Source: Caulobacter segnis (lineage in GTDB: Bacteria > Pseudomonadota > Alphaproteobacteria > Caulobacterales > Caulobacteraceae). Taken from it: a stretch of 29,133 nt of DNA. The stretch's first letter is position 1; each line of letters starts with the position of its first letter. Positions 14,304 to 21,813 of this stretch are shown here, piece by piece. Below the pieces are notes generated by a model, which worked only from the letters and a program-made list of their open reading frames with translations, was not told the origin of the DNA and did not search any database. The position numbers and the translations under genes were made by a program. The stretch is taken from positions 1 to 29,133 of the forward strand of contig NZ_QFQZ01000063.1 of assembly GCF_003243465.1 (NCBI RefSeq). Reading direction: 5' to 3'.

Positions 14304-16364
14304 ATGACATCCGTCGATATCCATGCCGATCAGGGACGACGCGCCCTGGCCGGCGGCCTCTCCGGCGCGGTCCTGGCCCGCGCGGCCAAGGAGGCCTTCC
14401 TCAAGCTCGATCCGCGCAAGCTGACCGGCAATCCGGTGATCTTCGCCACCTGGCTGGTGGCCCTGCTGTCGACGGTCTCGGCGGTTGCGGCGGTGGCGAC
14501 CCACCAGGCGGCGGGCTTCGCCATCCAGATCGCCGTCTGGCTCTGGGCCACGGTGCTGTTCGCCAACCTCGCCGAAAGCGTCGCCGAAGGGCGCGGCAAG
14601 GCGGCGGCCGACAGCCTGCGCGCCACCCGCGTGACCACCAAGGCCAAGCTGCTCGTCGATCCCAAGACTGGGACCTGGATCCCGACCCCCGCTCACAAGC
14701 TCGGCGTCGGCGAGGTGATCCTCGTCGAGGCCGGCGACGTCATCCCGACCGACGGCGAGATCATCGAGGGCATGGCCAGCGTCAACGAGGCGGCCATCAC
14801 CGGCGAGAGCGCGCCGGTGATCCGCGAAAGCGGCGGTGACCGCTCGGCCGTCACCGGCGGCACCACGGTGGTCTCCGACTGGATCAAGGTGCGCGTGACG
14901 GCCGAGGCGGGCTCGACCTTCCTCGATCGCATGATTGCGATGGTCGAGGGCGCGGATCGCCGCAAGACGCCGAACGAGATCGCCCTGGCCGTGCTGCTGG
15001 CGGGCCTGACCCTGATCTTCCTGATCGCGGTCGTGACCCTGCTGGGCCTGGGCAAGTTCTCGGGCGTAGCTCTGGATCCGCTCGTGCTGGGCGCGCTGTT
15101 CATCACGCTCATACCGACGACCATCGGCGGGCTCCTGTCCGCCGTCGGCATCGCCGGCATGGACCGCTTGCTGAAGGTCAATGTCCTAGCCACCTCCGGC
15201 CGGGCGGTGGAGGCGGCGGGCGACGTCGACACCCTGCTGCTGGACAAGACTGGCACCATCACCTTCGGCAACCGCATGGCCACCGAGGTGATCCCGGCCC
15301 CGGGCGTGCGTCCCGACGCCGCGATGAAAGCGGCGCTGATGGCCTCGCTGGCCGACGAAACCCCTGAAGGTCGCTCGATCGTCGAGCTGGCGCGCAACGC
15401 CGGCCTGACCGTCGAGCCGCCGGAAGGCGCGACCTCGATCCCGTTCACCGCCCAGACCCGCCAGTCGGGCCTGGATCACGACGGGCGTAGCTGGCGCAAG
15501 GGGGCGGTCGACGCCGTCTATCGCTCGCTGGCGCTGGAGCCCAAGAGCATCCCGGCCGAAATGACCGGCGCCGTCGACCGCATCGCCCGCTCGGGCGGCA
15601 CGCCGCTGGCCGTCAGCGAGGACGGCGTCCTGGTGGGCGTCATCCACCTGAAGGACGTCGTTAAGCCCGGCGTGAAGGAGCGCTTCGCCGACCTCCGCCG
15701 CATGGGCCTGCGGACGGTGATGATCACCGGCGACAATCCGGTTACCGCAGCCGCCATCGCCTCGGAAGCCGGGGTCGACGACTTCCTGGCCGAGGCCACG
15801 CCCGAGGACAAGCTGCGGCTGATCCGCGAGGAACAGGGCAAGGGTCGCCTAGTGGCCATGTGCGGCGACGGGGCCAACGACGCCCCCGCCCTCGCCCAGG
15901 CCGACGTCGGCGTCGCTATGCAGACCGGCGCCCAGGCCGCGCGCGAGGCCGGCAACATGGTCGATCTCGACAGCGACCCGACCAAGGTCATAGAGATCGT
16001 CGAGGTCGGCAAGCAGATGCTGATCACCCGCGGCGCCCTGACGACCTTCTCGATCGCCAACGACGTGGCCAAGTACTTCGCCATCATCCCGGCGATGTTC
16101 GTGGTCTCGCTGCCGGCGCTTGGTGCGCTGAACGTGATGAAGCTGCACAGCCCGCAGAGCGCCATCCTGTCGGCGGTGATCTTCAACGCCCTGGTGATCG
16201 TCGCCCTGATCCCGCTGGCCCTGAAGGGCGTGAAGTACCGCGCCGTCGGCGCCGGCAAGCTGCTGTCGCGCAACCTGACCGTCTATGGCCTTGGCGGCCT
16301 GATCGCGCCGTTCGTCGGCATCAAGCTGATCGACCTCGTGGTCTCGACCCTGGGTCTGGCGTAA
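14304..16364 (+). CDS. kdpB: Potassium-transporting P-type ATPase subunit KdpB
   Basis: The 686-residue ATP-hydrolysing subunit of the Kdp pump. Visible P-type landmarks are ITGESAPV (actuator-domain TGES), LLLDKTGTITFGN with the phosphorylated aspartate D314, the nucleotide domain, and MCGDGANDAPALAQADVGVAM (hinge motif). Transmembrane helices flank these, including IPTTIGGLLSAVGIAGMDR. All catalytic residues expected are present and the length is usual. It is followed after 27 bases by kdpC. Confidence 0.98.
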   Translation: MTSVDIHADQGRRALAGGLSGAVLARAAKEAFLKLDPRKLTGNPVIFATWLVALLSTVSAVAAVATHQAAGFAIQIAVWLWATVLFANLAESVAEGRGKAAADSLRATRVTTKAKLLVDPKTGTWIPTPAHKLGVGEVILVEAGDVIPTDGEIIEGMASVNEAAITGESAPVIRESGGDRSAVTGGTTVVSDWIKVRVTAEAGSTFLDRMIAMVEGADRRKTPNEIALAVLLAGLTLIFLIAVVTLLGLGKFSGVALDPLVLGALFITLIPTTIGGLLSAVGIAGMDRLLKVNVLATSGRAVEAAGDVDTLLLDKTGTITFGNRMATEVIPAPGVRPDAAMKAALMASLADETPEGRSIVELARNAGLTVEPPEGATSIPFTAQTRQSGLDHDGRSWRKGAVDAVYRSLALEPKSIPAEMTGAVDRIARSGGTPLAVSEDGVLVGVIHLKDVVKPGVKERFADLRRMGLRTVMITGDNPVTAAAIASEAGVDDFLAEATPEDKLRLIREEQGKGRLVAMCGDGANDAPALAQADVGVAMQTGAQAAREAGNMVDLDSDPTKVIEIVEVGKQMLITRGALTTFSIANDVAKYFAIIPAMFVVSLPALGALNVMKLHSPQSAILSAVIFNALVIVALIPLALKGVKYRAVGAGKLLSRNLTVYGLGGLIAPFVGIKLIDLVVSTLGLA

Positions 16365-16391
16365 ACACGAGTCCTCGGAGACACATCCGTC

Positions 16392-16970
16392 ATGCTTTCG
16401 CATCTTCGCCCGGCCCTGGCTTCGATGGGTCTGTTCACCGCCCTGCTGGGCCTGGCCTATCCGCTTGCCGTCACGGGCGTCGCTCAGGCGGCGTTCCCGA
16501 CCCAGGCCAACGGCAGCCTGGTCCGCGACGCGGGCGGCAAGGTCATCGGCTCGGCCCTGATCGGTCAGGCCTTCGCCAAGCCGGAATACTTCTACGGACG
16601 GCCCTCGGCGGCGGGGAACGGCTACGACGCCACGGCGTCCAGCGGCTCCAACATGGGCCCGCTGAACGACAAGCTGATCGCGCGGGAAAAGAACGACGCG
16701 GCCGCTCTGCGAGCCGAGAACCCCGGCGCGGTCATCCCCGCCGACGCCGTCACCACCTCGGCCTCGGGCCTGGATCCGGACATCTCGCCGGCCAACGCCC
16801 GCTTCCAGGCGCCGCGCATCGCCAAGGCGCGGGGCGCGCCGGCGACCGAGATCGAGGCTCTGATCGCGGGTCAGGTCCAGCGCCCCCTGTTGGGCTTCAT
16901 CGGCCAGCCGCGCGTCAATGTCCTGGCGCTGAACAGAGCGCTCGACGCTCGCTATCCGAAAGGCGGCTAG
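16392..16970 (+). CDS. kdpC: Potassium-transporting ATPase subunit KdpC
   Basis: A 192-residue subunit with one N-terminal membrane helix (about residues 10-32) and a periplasmic domain. The domain shows ANGSLVRDAGGKVIGSALIGQ, FYGRPSAAGNGYDATASSGS and the late segment LALNRALDARYP, all typical of KdpC. It is thought to raise affinity or stabilise KdpA-KdpB coupling. A CGGAGA ribosome-binding site precedes the ATG. The TAG stop shares its last base with the GTG start of kdpD. Confidence 0.97.
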   Translation: MLSHLRPALASMGLFTALLGLAYPLAVTGVAQAAFPTQANGSLVRDAGGKVIGSALIGQAFAKPEYFYGRPSAAGNGYDATASSGSNMGPLNDKLIAREKNDAAALRAENPGAVIPADAVTTSASGLDPDISPANARFQAPRIAKARGAPATEIEALIAGQVQRPLLGFIGQPRVNVLALNRALDARYPKGG

Positions 16971-19648
16971 TGCCGGCGGACGAACCAAAACGCCCGGACC
17001 CCGAGGCGCTCCTGGCCGCCGCCAACAAGGCGCGCCGGGGGCGGCTCAAGGTGTTTCTGGGCATGGCGCCGGGCGTGGGCAAGACCTACGAGATGCTACG
17101 CGCCGCCCGCCGCCGGAAGGCCGAGGGCGCGGACGTCCTGATCGGCGTGGTCGAGACCCACGGCCGTCGCGAAACGGAAAGCCTGCTGCGCGGCATGGAG
17201 GTCCTGCCCCGCAAGCCGATCGAGCACCGCGGCCGCGTCCAAATGGAGTTCGACATCGACGCGGCCTTGGCGCGCAAGCCCAAGATCCTGCTGGTCGACG
17301 AATACGCCCACTCCAACGCCATCGGCTCGCGCCATCCCAAGCGCTGGCAGGACGTCGAGGAACTCCTCGCCGCCGGCGTGGACGTCTGGACGACCCTGAA
17401 CGTCCAGCACCTGGAGAGCCTGGTCGACGTCGTTCAGCGCATCACCGGGGTCCGCCAGCGCGAGACCGTGCCCGACAGCGCCCTGTCCCGCGCCGACGAC
17501 ATCGAGCTGGTCGACATTACGCCCGGCGAGCTGCGCGAGCGGATGGCGGCCGGCAAGGTCTATGTCCCCGAGACGGCCAGGCTGGCGGCGGACAACTTCT
17601 TCAAGGTCGAGAACCTCACGGCGCTGCGCGAGCTGGCCCTGCGCCGCGCCGCCCAAACGGTGGACGACCAGCTGGTCGCCACCATGCGCGAGAAGGGCGT
17701 AGAGGGCCCATGGGCGGCGGGCGAGCGGATCCTGGTCCTGGTCAGCGGGGACGCCATGGCCGCCACCTTGGTGCGGGCGGGCCGACGGCTCTCGGACATG
17801 ATGATGGACGCCCCCTGGATCGTCGCCCACGTCGAGCGGACCGACCGGCCGCTGGCCGAGGACGGCGATACGGCGCGGTTGCGCGAAGCCTACCGCCTGG
17901 CCGAGCAACTGGGCGGCGTGACGGTGGCCCTCAGCGGCCGCGATATCGTCGACACGGTGATGGCCTACGCCCGCCGCCACAACGTCACCCAGATCGTGAT
18001 CGGCAAGTCGGTCGAGAGCCGCTGGCGGGAGTTCCTGGGGCGCTCCCTGGCCACCGCCCTGCTGCGAGAGGCGCGCGGCGTGGCGGTTCATGTCGTGACG
18101 GAGGCTGCGCACGAGCGGGAAGCCAAGCCGCAGAGGGCGTTTGGGCTGGGGCGCTGGCAGGGCTATGCGGTCGGGGCGCTGTTCATCGCCGCCGCCACCC
18201 TGGCGGCCTGGGGCCTCGACGTCACCTTCGACCGCGTCGACCTGGGGATGATCTTCCTGGCCGCGGTGCTAGCCGCCGGCGTGCTCCATGGCCTTCGTCC
18301 GGCCTTGGCGGCAGCGACGGTCGCCTTCATCGTCTACAATTACCTGTTCCTTGAGCCTCGCTACAGCCTGGTGGTCGGCTCTCCAACGGACTTCATCACC
18401 CTGATCGTCTTCTGGGCCGTCGCCCTGGCCTCGGGCGGCCTGGCGGGTCGGGTGCGCGACCAGGCGCTGGGCTCGCAGCGCCGCGCCGCCGCGGTGACGA
18501 CCCTGTTAGCCGCCAGCCGCACCCTGTCGGCCGCGACCGGACGAGACGCCGTCGCCCGCGCCTTAGCCGAGCAGATTTCGGCCGCCGCCGGCGGGCGGTC
18601 GCTCGTACTGTTGCCGGAGGGCGAGGAGATCGCGCCAGCTTTCGGCTCGCCCAGCCTGGAGCCCCTCGACGCCGCCCAGATGGCCGCCGCCCGCTGGGCC
18701 TGGGAGAAGGGCGAGCCCGCCGGCTTCGGCACCGGCACCCTGCCCCAGGCGCGCTGGACCTTCTGGCCGATGGAGGGGGTGCGCGCGCGGACAGGCGTGG
18801 CCGGTGTCGAGGCCGGGGCTGCGCCGCCGGGCTCGGACCACGAGCGGCTGGTGCTCGCCTTACTGGAACAGGGCGCCGTGGCGCTGGAGCGCTCGCAACT
18901 GGCGTCCGAGGCGGTCGAGACCGAGACCCTGCGCCGCGCCGACCGCTTCCGCTCGGCGCTGATGAACTCGGTCAGCCACGATCTGCGGACGCCGCTGTCG
19001 ACCGTGCTGGGCGCCTCGACTACGCTGATTGATTACGGCGACAAGCTGACCAAGCCCGTCCGCGAGGATCTCGTCGTCAGCATCCGCGAAGAGGCTGAGA
19101 GGCTGAATCGTTACGTCGCCAATCTGTTGGACATGACCCGTGTCGAGGGCGGCGCCCTGCGGTTGCGCACCGACTGGGTCGATGTCCGCGACGTCCTCAA
19201 CGCCGCCGCCGATCGCGTCTCCCGTCGTCTGGGCGGCCGCGACCTCACGCGTGACTTCCCCCGCGAGCTGTCGCTGGTCCAGGCCGACGCCAGCTTGCTG
19301 GAACAGGTGGTGGTCAATGTGCTAGAGAACGCCATCGCTTACAGCCCGCCCGAGGCTCGCATTGAGATGGCGGCGTACGAGGACCGCTCCAACCTGGTGA
19401 TCAGCATCGAGGACGAAGGGCGCGGCATCCCGCCCGCCCAGCTGGAGCGCGTCTTCGACAAGTTCCGCCGCATGGAGGAACCCAGCGACCGCAGCCAGGG
19501 CGCGGGTCTTGGCCTCTCGATCGCCAAGGGCTTCATCGACGCGCTGGGCGGGCGCATCGCCGCCGCCAGCCCGATCCATGACGGCAAGGGGACGCGGATC
19601 CTGATCAGTTTGCCCAAGGGCGTCGAGACGCCGCACCATCTGCTATGA
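16970..19648 (+). CDS. kdpD: Potassium sensor histidine kinase KdpD
   Basis: An 892-residue sensor kinase. I set the start at a GTG at 16970 that overlaps the kdpC stop by one base, with GAAAGG 7 bases upstream. The same frame is open far upstream, but that part is antigenic noise over kdpB/kdpC and has no KdpD likeness. Domains in order are: the KdpD cytoplasmic domain (about 20-230) with Walker A GMAPGVGKTY and LLVDEYAHSN; a universal-stress-protein-like domain (about 245-370) with VIGKSVESRWREFLGRS; four closely spaced membrane helices (about 398-500); a GAF-like linker; HisKA with SVSHDLRTPLS (H670); and HATPase with ENAIAYSPP, EDEGRGIP and GAGLGLSIAKG. It phosphorylates KdpE when potassium is limiting and dephosphorylates it otherwise. 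Genes kdpFABCDE are thus all present in one run. Confidence 0.95.
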   Translation: MPADEPKRPDPEALLAAANKARRGRLKVFLGMAPGVGKTYEMLRAARRRKAEGADVLIGVVETHGRRETESLLRGMEVLPRKPIEHRGRVQMEFDIDAALARKPKILLVDEYAHSNAIGSRHPKRWQDVEELLAAGVDVWTTLNVQHLESLVDVVQRITGVRQRETVPDSALSRADDIELVDITPGELRERMAAGKVYVPETARLAADNFFKVENLTALRELALRRAAQTVDDQLVATMREKGVEGPWAAGERILVLVSGDAMAATLVRAGRRLSDMMMDAPWIVAHVERTDRPLAEDGDTARLREAYRLAEQLGGVTVALSGRDIVDTVMAYARRHNVTQIVIGKSVESRWREFLGRSLATALLREARGVAVHVVTEAAHEREAKPQRAFGLGRWQGYAVGALFIAAATLAAWGLDVTFDRVDLGMIFLAAVLAAGVLHGLRPALAAATVAFIVYNYLFLEPRYSLVVGSPTDFITLIVFWAVALASGGLAGRVRDQALGSQRRAAAVTTLLAASRTLSAATGRDAVARALAEQISAAAGGRSLVLLPEGEEIAPAFGSPSLEPLDAAQMAAARWAWEKGEPAGFGTGTLPQARWTFWPMEGVRARTGVAGVEAGAAPPGSDHERLVLALLEQGAVALERSQLASEAVETETLRRADRFRSALMNSVSHDLRTPLSTVLGASTTLIDYGDKLTKPVREDLVVSIREEAERLNRYVANLLDMTRVEGGALRLRTDWVDVRDVLNAAADRVSRRLGGRDLTRDFPRELSLVQADASLLEQVVVNVLENAIAYSPPEARIEMAAYEDRSNLVISIEDEGRGIPPAQLERVFDKFRRMEEPSDRSQGAGLGLSIAKGFIDALGGRIAAASPIHDGKGTRILISLPKGVETPHHLL

Positions 19649-19655
19649 CGAGGGC

Positions 19656-20348
19656 ATGAACGCGCTTCGCCACCGTATCCTCGTCATCGACGACGAGCCG
19701 CAGATCCACCGATTCCTGGGCCCTGCCCTCGACGCCGCTGGCTATGAGGCGTTGCGCGCCGATAGCGGCCAGGAGGGCCTGCGCGGGATCGCCCTGTGGT
19801 CCCCCGACGCCGTCGTGCTGGATCTCGGCCTGCCCGACATGGACGGCAAGGAGGTCCTGGAGAAGGCCCGCGCCTTCTACGAAGGTCCTATCCTGATCCT
19901 GTCGGCCCGTGATCGCGAGGTCGAGAAGATCGACGCGCTGGACCGCGGCGCCAATGACTATGTCGAAAAGCCGTTTGGCGTCGGCGAGTTGTTGGCCCGG
20001 CTTCGCGTGGCGCTTCGCCAGTCCTCGGCGCCGAAAAGACCCACGGGTCCGCTCTCATTCGGCGACATCGTCGTCGATCTTGACCTGCGCCTGGTGACCA
20101 AGGCCGGCGAGGTCGTGAAGCTATCGCCCAAAGCCTTCGAACTCCTGGCGCGGTTGGCGATGTCGCCCGGCAAGGTGCTGACCCACAAGGAACTGCTGGT
20201 CGGCGTCTGGGGCGCAGCGCACGTCGGCGACACCCAGTACCTCCGCGTGTTTGTCGGGCAGCTCCGGCAGAAGCTCGAGGACGACCCGGCGCATCCGACC
20301 TTACTCCTCACCGAACCGGGGGTCGGCTACCGCCTCCAGTGCTGTTGA
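19656..20348 (+). CDS. kdpE: Response regulator KdpE
   Basis: A 230-residue OmpR-family response regulator. The receiver domain has DDE near residue 12, phospho-acceptor D56 in VVLDLGLPDMDG, and K in YVEKPF. The winged-helix output domain shows LSPKAFELLARLAMSPGKVLT, HKELLVGVWG and YLRVFVGQLRQKLEDDP, as in KdpE. It starts 7 bases after the kdpD stop. It would activate the kdp promoter, probably through the TTTAC/TTTAT repeats at 12304-12320. Confidence 0.96.
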   Translation: MNALRHRILVIDDEPQIHRFLGPALDAAGYEALRADSGQEGLRGIALWSPDAVVLDLGLPDMDGKEVLEKARAFYEGPILILSARDREVEKIDALDRGANDYVEKPFGVGELLARLRVALRQSSAPKRPTGPLSFGDIVVDLDLRLVTKAGEVVKLSPKAFELLARLAMSPGKVLTHKELLVGVWGAAHVGDTQYLRVFVGQLRQKLEDDPAHPTLLLTEPGVGYRLQCC

Positions 20349-20526
20349 GCGAGCGCTAGGTGTCGAAGCTATGAAGGTTGTTCACCCGAGGAGCGGCTGA
20401 GAATCTGGGGTTGCGAAGCGCCAAACTTGGCCGCCGTCCTTACGCTCCCGGCCGCCTCGCGGCTTCATGAATCGACCTAGGCTGCAACGCTGGTTATGAC
20501 GGGCCGCGTCAGCGAGCGCCGTCAGG
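20349..20526. other. Intergenic gap between kdpE and the LacI-family gene
   Basis: About 178 bases with no coding frame that I trust. I see no strong terminator hairpin with a T-run and no clear promoter, only GC-rich partly self-complementary patches near 20430-20470. A promoter for the LacI gene is expected here but is not visible by eye. Confidence 0.4.
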
Positions 20527-21600
20527 ATGGCTGGCGAGTTCACGAGCAGAGAGACGATCTTGGCTAAGAATCCGGATGGCGTGCGCGTCCCGACGATCAT
20601 CGACGTCGCGGCCGAGGCTGGCGTGTCGCCGATGACTGTCTCGCGCGTGATCAATGATCGGGTCGGCGTTGGCCCTGAGACGCGAAAGGCGGTCAACGCG
20701 GCGATCCGCGCCCTTGGCTACACGCCGAACGTCGCCGCGCGCAGTCTGGTGACATCCGCCGAGATGCGGATTGGCGTCGTCTATTCCAACCCTAGCGCCG
20801 CTTTCATGAGCGACTTCCTGACCGGCGTTTTCGAGGAGGCCTCGATTCGAGGCGCGCGTCTCATCCTGCTGAAAGGCGGTGAAGGCGGCCGCGCGCCGAG
20901 CCCCGCGGAGCTCAAGAGCCTGGTGGCCTCCGGCGTTCGGGGAGTCATCCTGGCGCCACCGCTCGGCGAGTCGGGCGCAGTGCTGAAGGCGTTGAAAAAG
21001 GCTGGCCTGCCGATGGCGGCGGTCGGCGCCTATTCTGTCGAGGATGCGATCTGCGTCCGCATCGACGACCGGCGCGCGGCCTACGAGATGACGCGTCGCC
21101 TTATCGCACTTGGTCATCGGCGCCTCGGCTTCATTCTCGGCAACCCCGACCAGGCCGCCAGCGCAGAGCGCCTCGCCGGCTTTCGCGCAGCGGTGAACGA
21201 AGCAGCAGACGTTACTGTCGCCTTGGCGCAGGGCGACTTCAGCTTTTCATCCGGCTTGTCGGCGGCCGAGACGCTTCTTGACACGAGCCCGCCCCCGACC
21301 GCCATCTTCGCCAGCAACGACGACATGGCCGCCGCTGTCGTGTCGGTCGCGCATCGGCGTCACCTGGACGTGCCACAGAAGCTTACTGTCGTGGGTTTCG
21401 ACGACACCTCGGCGGCGGTGACGCTGTGGCCGCCACTGACGACGGTTCACCAGCCTGTGCGAAAGCTCGCGGCGGAGGCCTTGGGCCTTCTGGCCGCGGA
21501 AATCAGCAAGCTGGAAGCCGACCGCCGTCCAGGCCGGGATCATATTCTCGACCACGAGATCGTCGAACGGCAGTCGACGGCGCCGAACATCGTTCTCTGA
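20527..21600 (+). CDS. LacI-family transcriptional regulator
   Basis: A 357-residue repressor-type regulator. The helix-turn-helix is at residues about 22-45 (TIIDVAAEAGVSPMTVSRVI), followed by the hinge segment ALGYTPNVAARSLVT. The periplasmic-binding-protein-like effector domain (about 78-345) contains RIGVVYSNPSAAFMSDFLTG, LGHRRLGFILGNPDQAAS, PPTAIFASNDDMAAAVVS and LTVVGFDDTSAA. Length and motifs are complete. The N-terminus is slightly long; a TTG start about 12 codons in is possible because no clear ribosome-binding site marks 20527. It is encoded 213 bases before a TonB-dependent receptor whose leader carries a LacI-type palindrome. I infer that it represses that receptor until a sugar, perhaps an arabinose or xylose oligomer, is present. 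Confidence 0.92.
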   Translation: MAGEFTSRETILAKNPDGVRVPTIIDVAAEAGVSPMTVSRVINDRVGVGPETRKAVNAAIRALGYTPNVAARSLVTSAEMRIGVVYSNPSAAFMSDFLTGVFEEASIRGARLILLKGGEGGRAPSPAELKSLVASGVRGVILAPPLGESGAVLKALKKAGLPMAAVGAYSVEDAICVRIDDRRAAYEMTRRLIALGHRRLGFILGNPDQAASAERLAGFRAAVNEAADVTVALAQGDFSFSSGLSAAETLLDTSPPPTAIFASNDDMAAAVVSVAHRRHLDVPQKLTVVGFDDTSAAVTLWPPLTTVHQPVRKLAAEALGLLAAEISKLEADRRPGRDHILDHEIVERQSTAPNIVL

Positions 21601-21683
21601 CGAGCGTCGCCTTCTAGCAGCGTTCTCCGCTTTGCAGAGATGAGCCGCAAGGTGAGGTCGTCTCCGTCGGCCAAATTTGAATA

Positions 21684-21699
21684 TGTCGGAGTATTGACA
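21684..21699 (+). promoter_or_regulatory. Inverted repeat over the -35 box of the second receptor
   Basis: TGTCGGAGTATTGACA has TGTC/GACA ends in inverted orientation and includes the -35 hexamer TTGACA (21694-21699). Its left part, with upstream bases, resembles the 24906-24921 site (13 of 16 positions match between 21681-21696 and 24906-24921). It could be a second operator for the GntR-type regulator of the locus. Confidence 0.4.
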
Positions 21700-21722
21700 G
21701 CCCTCCCAAGCAGGCATACCAC
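21694..21722 (+). promoter_or_regulatory. Promoter of the second TonB-dependent receptor
   Basis: A perfect -35 hexamer TTGACA (21694-21699), a 17-base spacer and TACCAC (21717-21722) as a weak -10. Transcription would start near 21729, giving a leader of about 85 bases that contains the LacI-type operator. Confidence 0.45.
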
Positions 21723-21728
21723 CGGCAT

Positions 21729-21740
21729 GTTAACGTTACC
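21729..21740 (+). promoter_or_regulatory. LacI-type operator
   Basis: GTTAACGTTACC is a near-perfect palindrome around a central CG (10 of 12 positions paired). An AACGTT core with a central CG is the hallmark of LacI-family operators. It lies at about the expected transcription start of the receptor, an ideal position for repression, and a LacI-family gene is the next gene upstream. Confidence 0.6.
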
Positions 21741-21813
21741 GTAGATCGCGAAAGCGGCGCGGCGACGCAACAAGGAGCGGCGCAACGACGTCGCGACATG
21801 GGAGGGACTGAAA

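Noticed and set aside
15860..16969. The KdpD reading frame stays open for 370 codons upstream of the chosen start
   Set aside because: That stretch overlaps kdpB and kdpC in another frame and is arginine- and proline-rich with no KdpD features; the GTG at 16970 overlaps the kdpC stop and has a ribosome-binding site.
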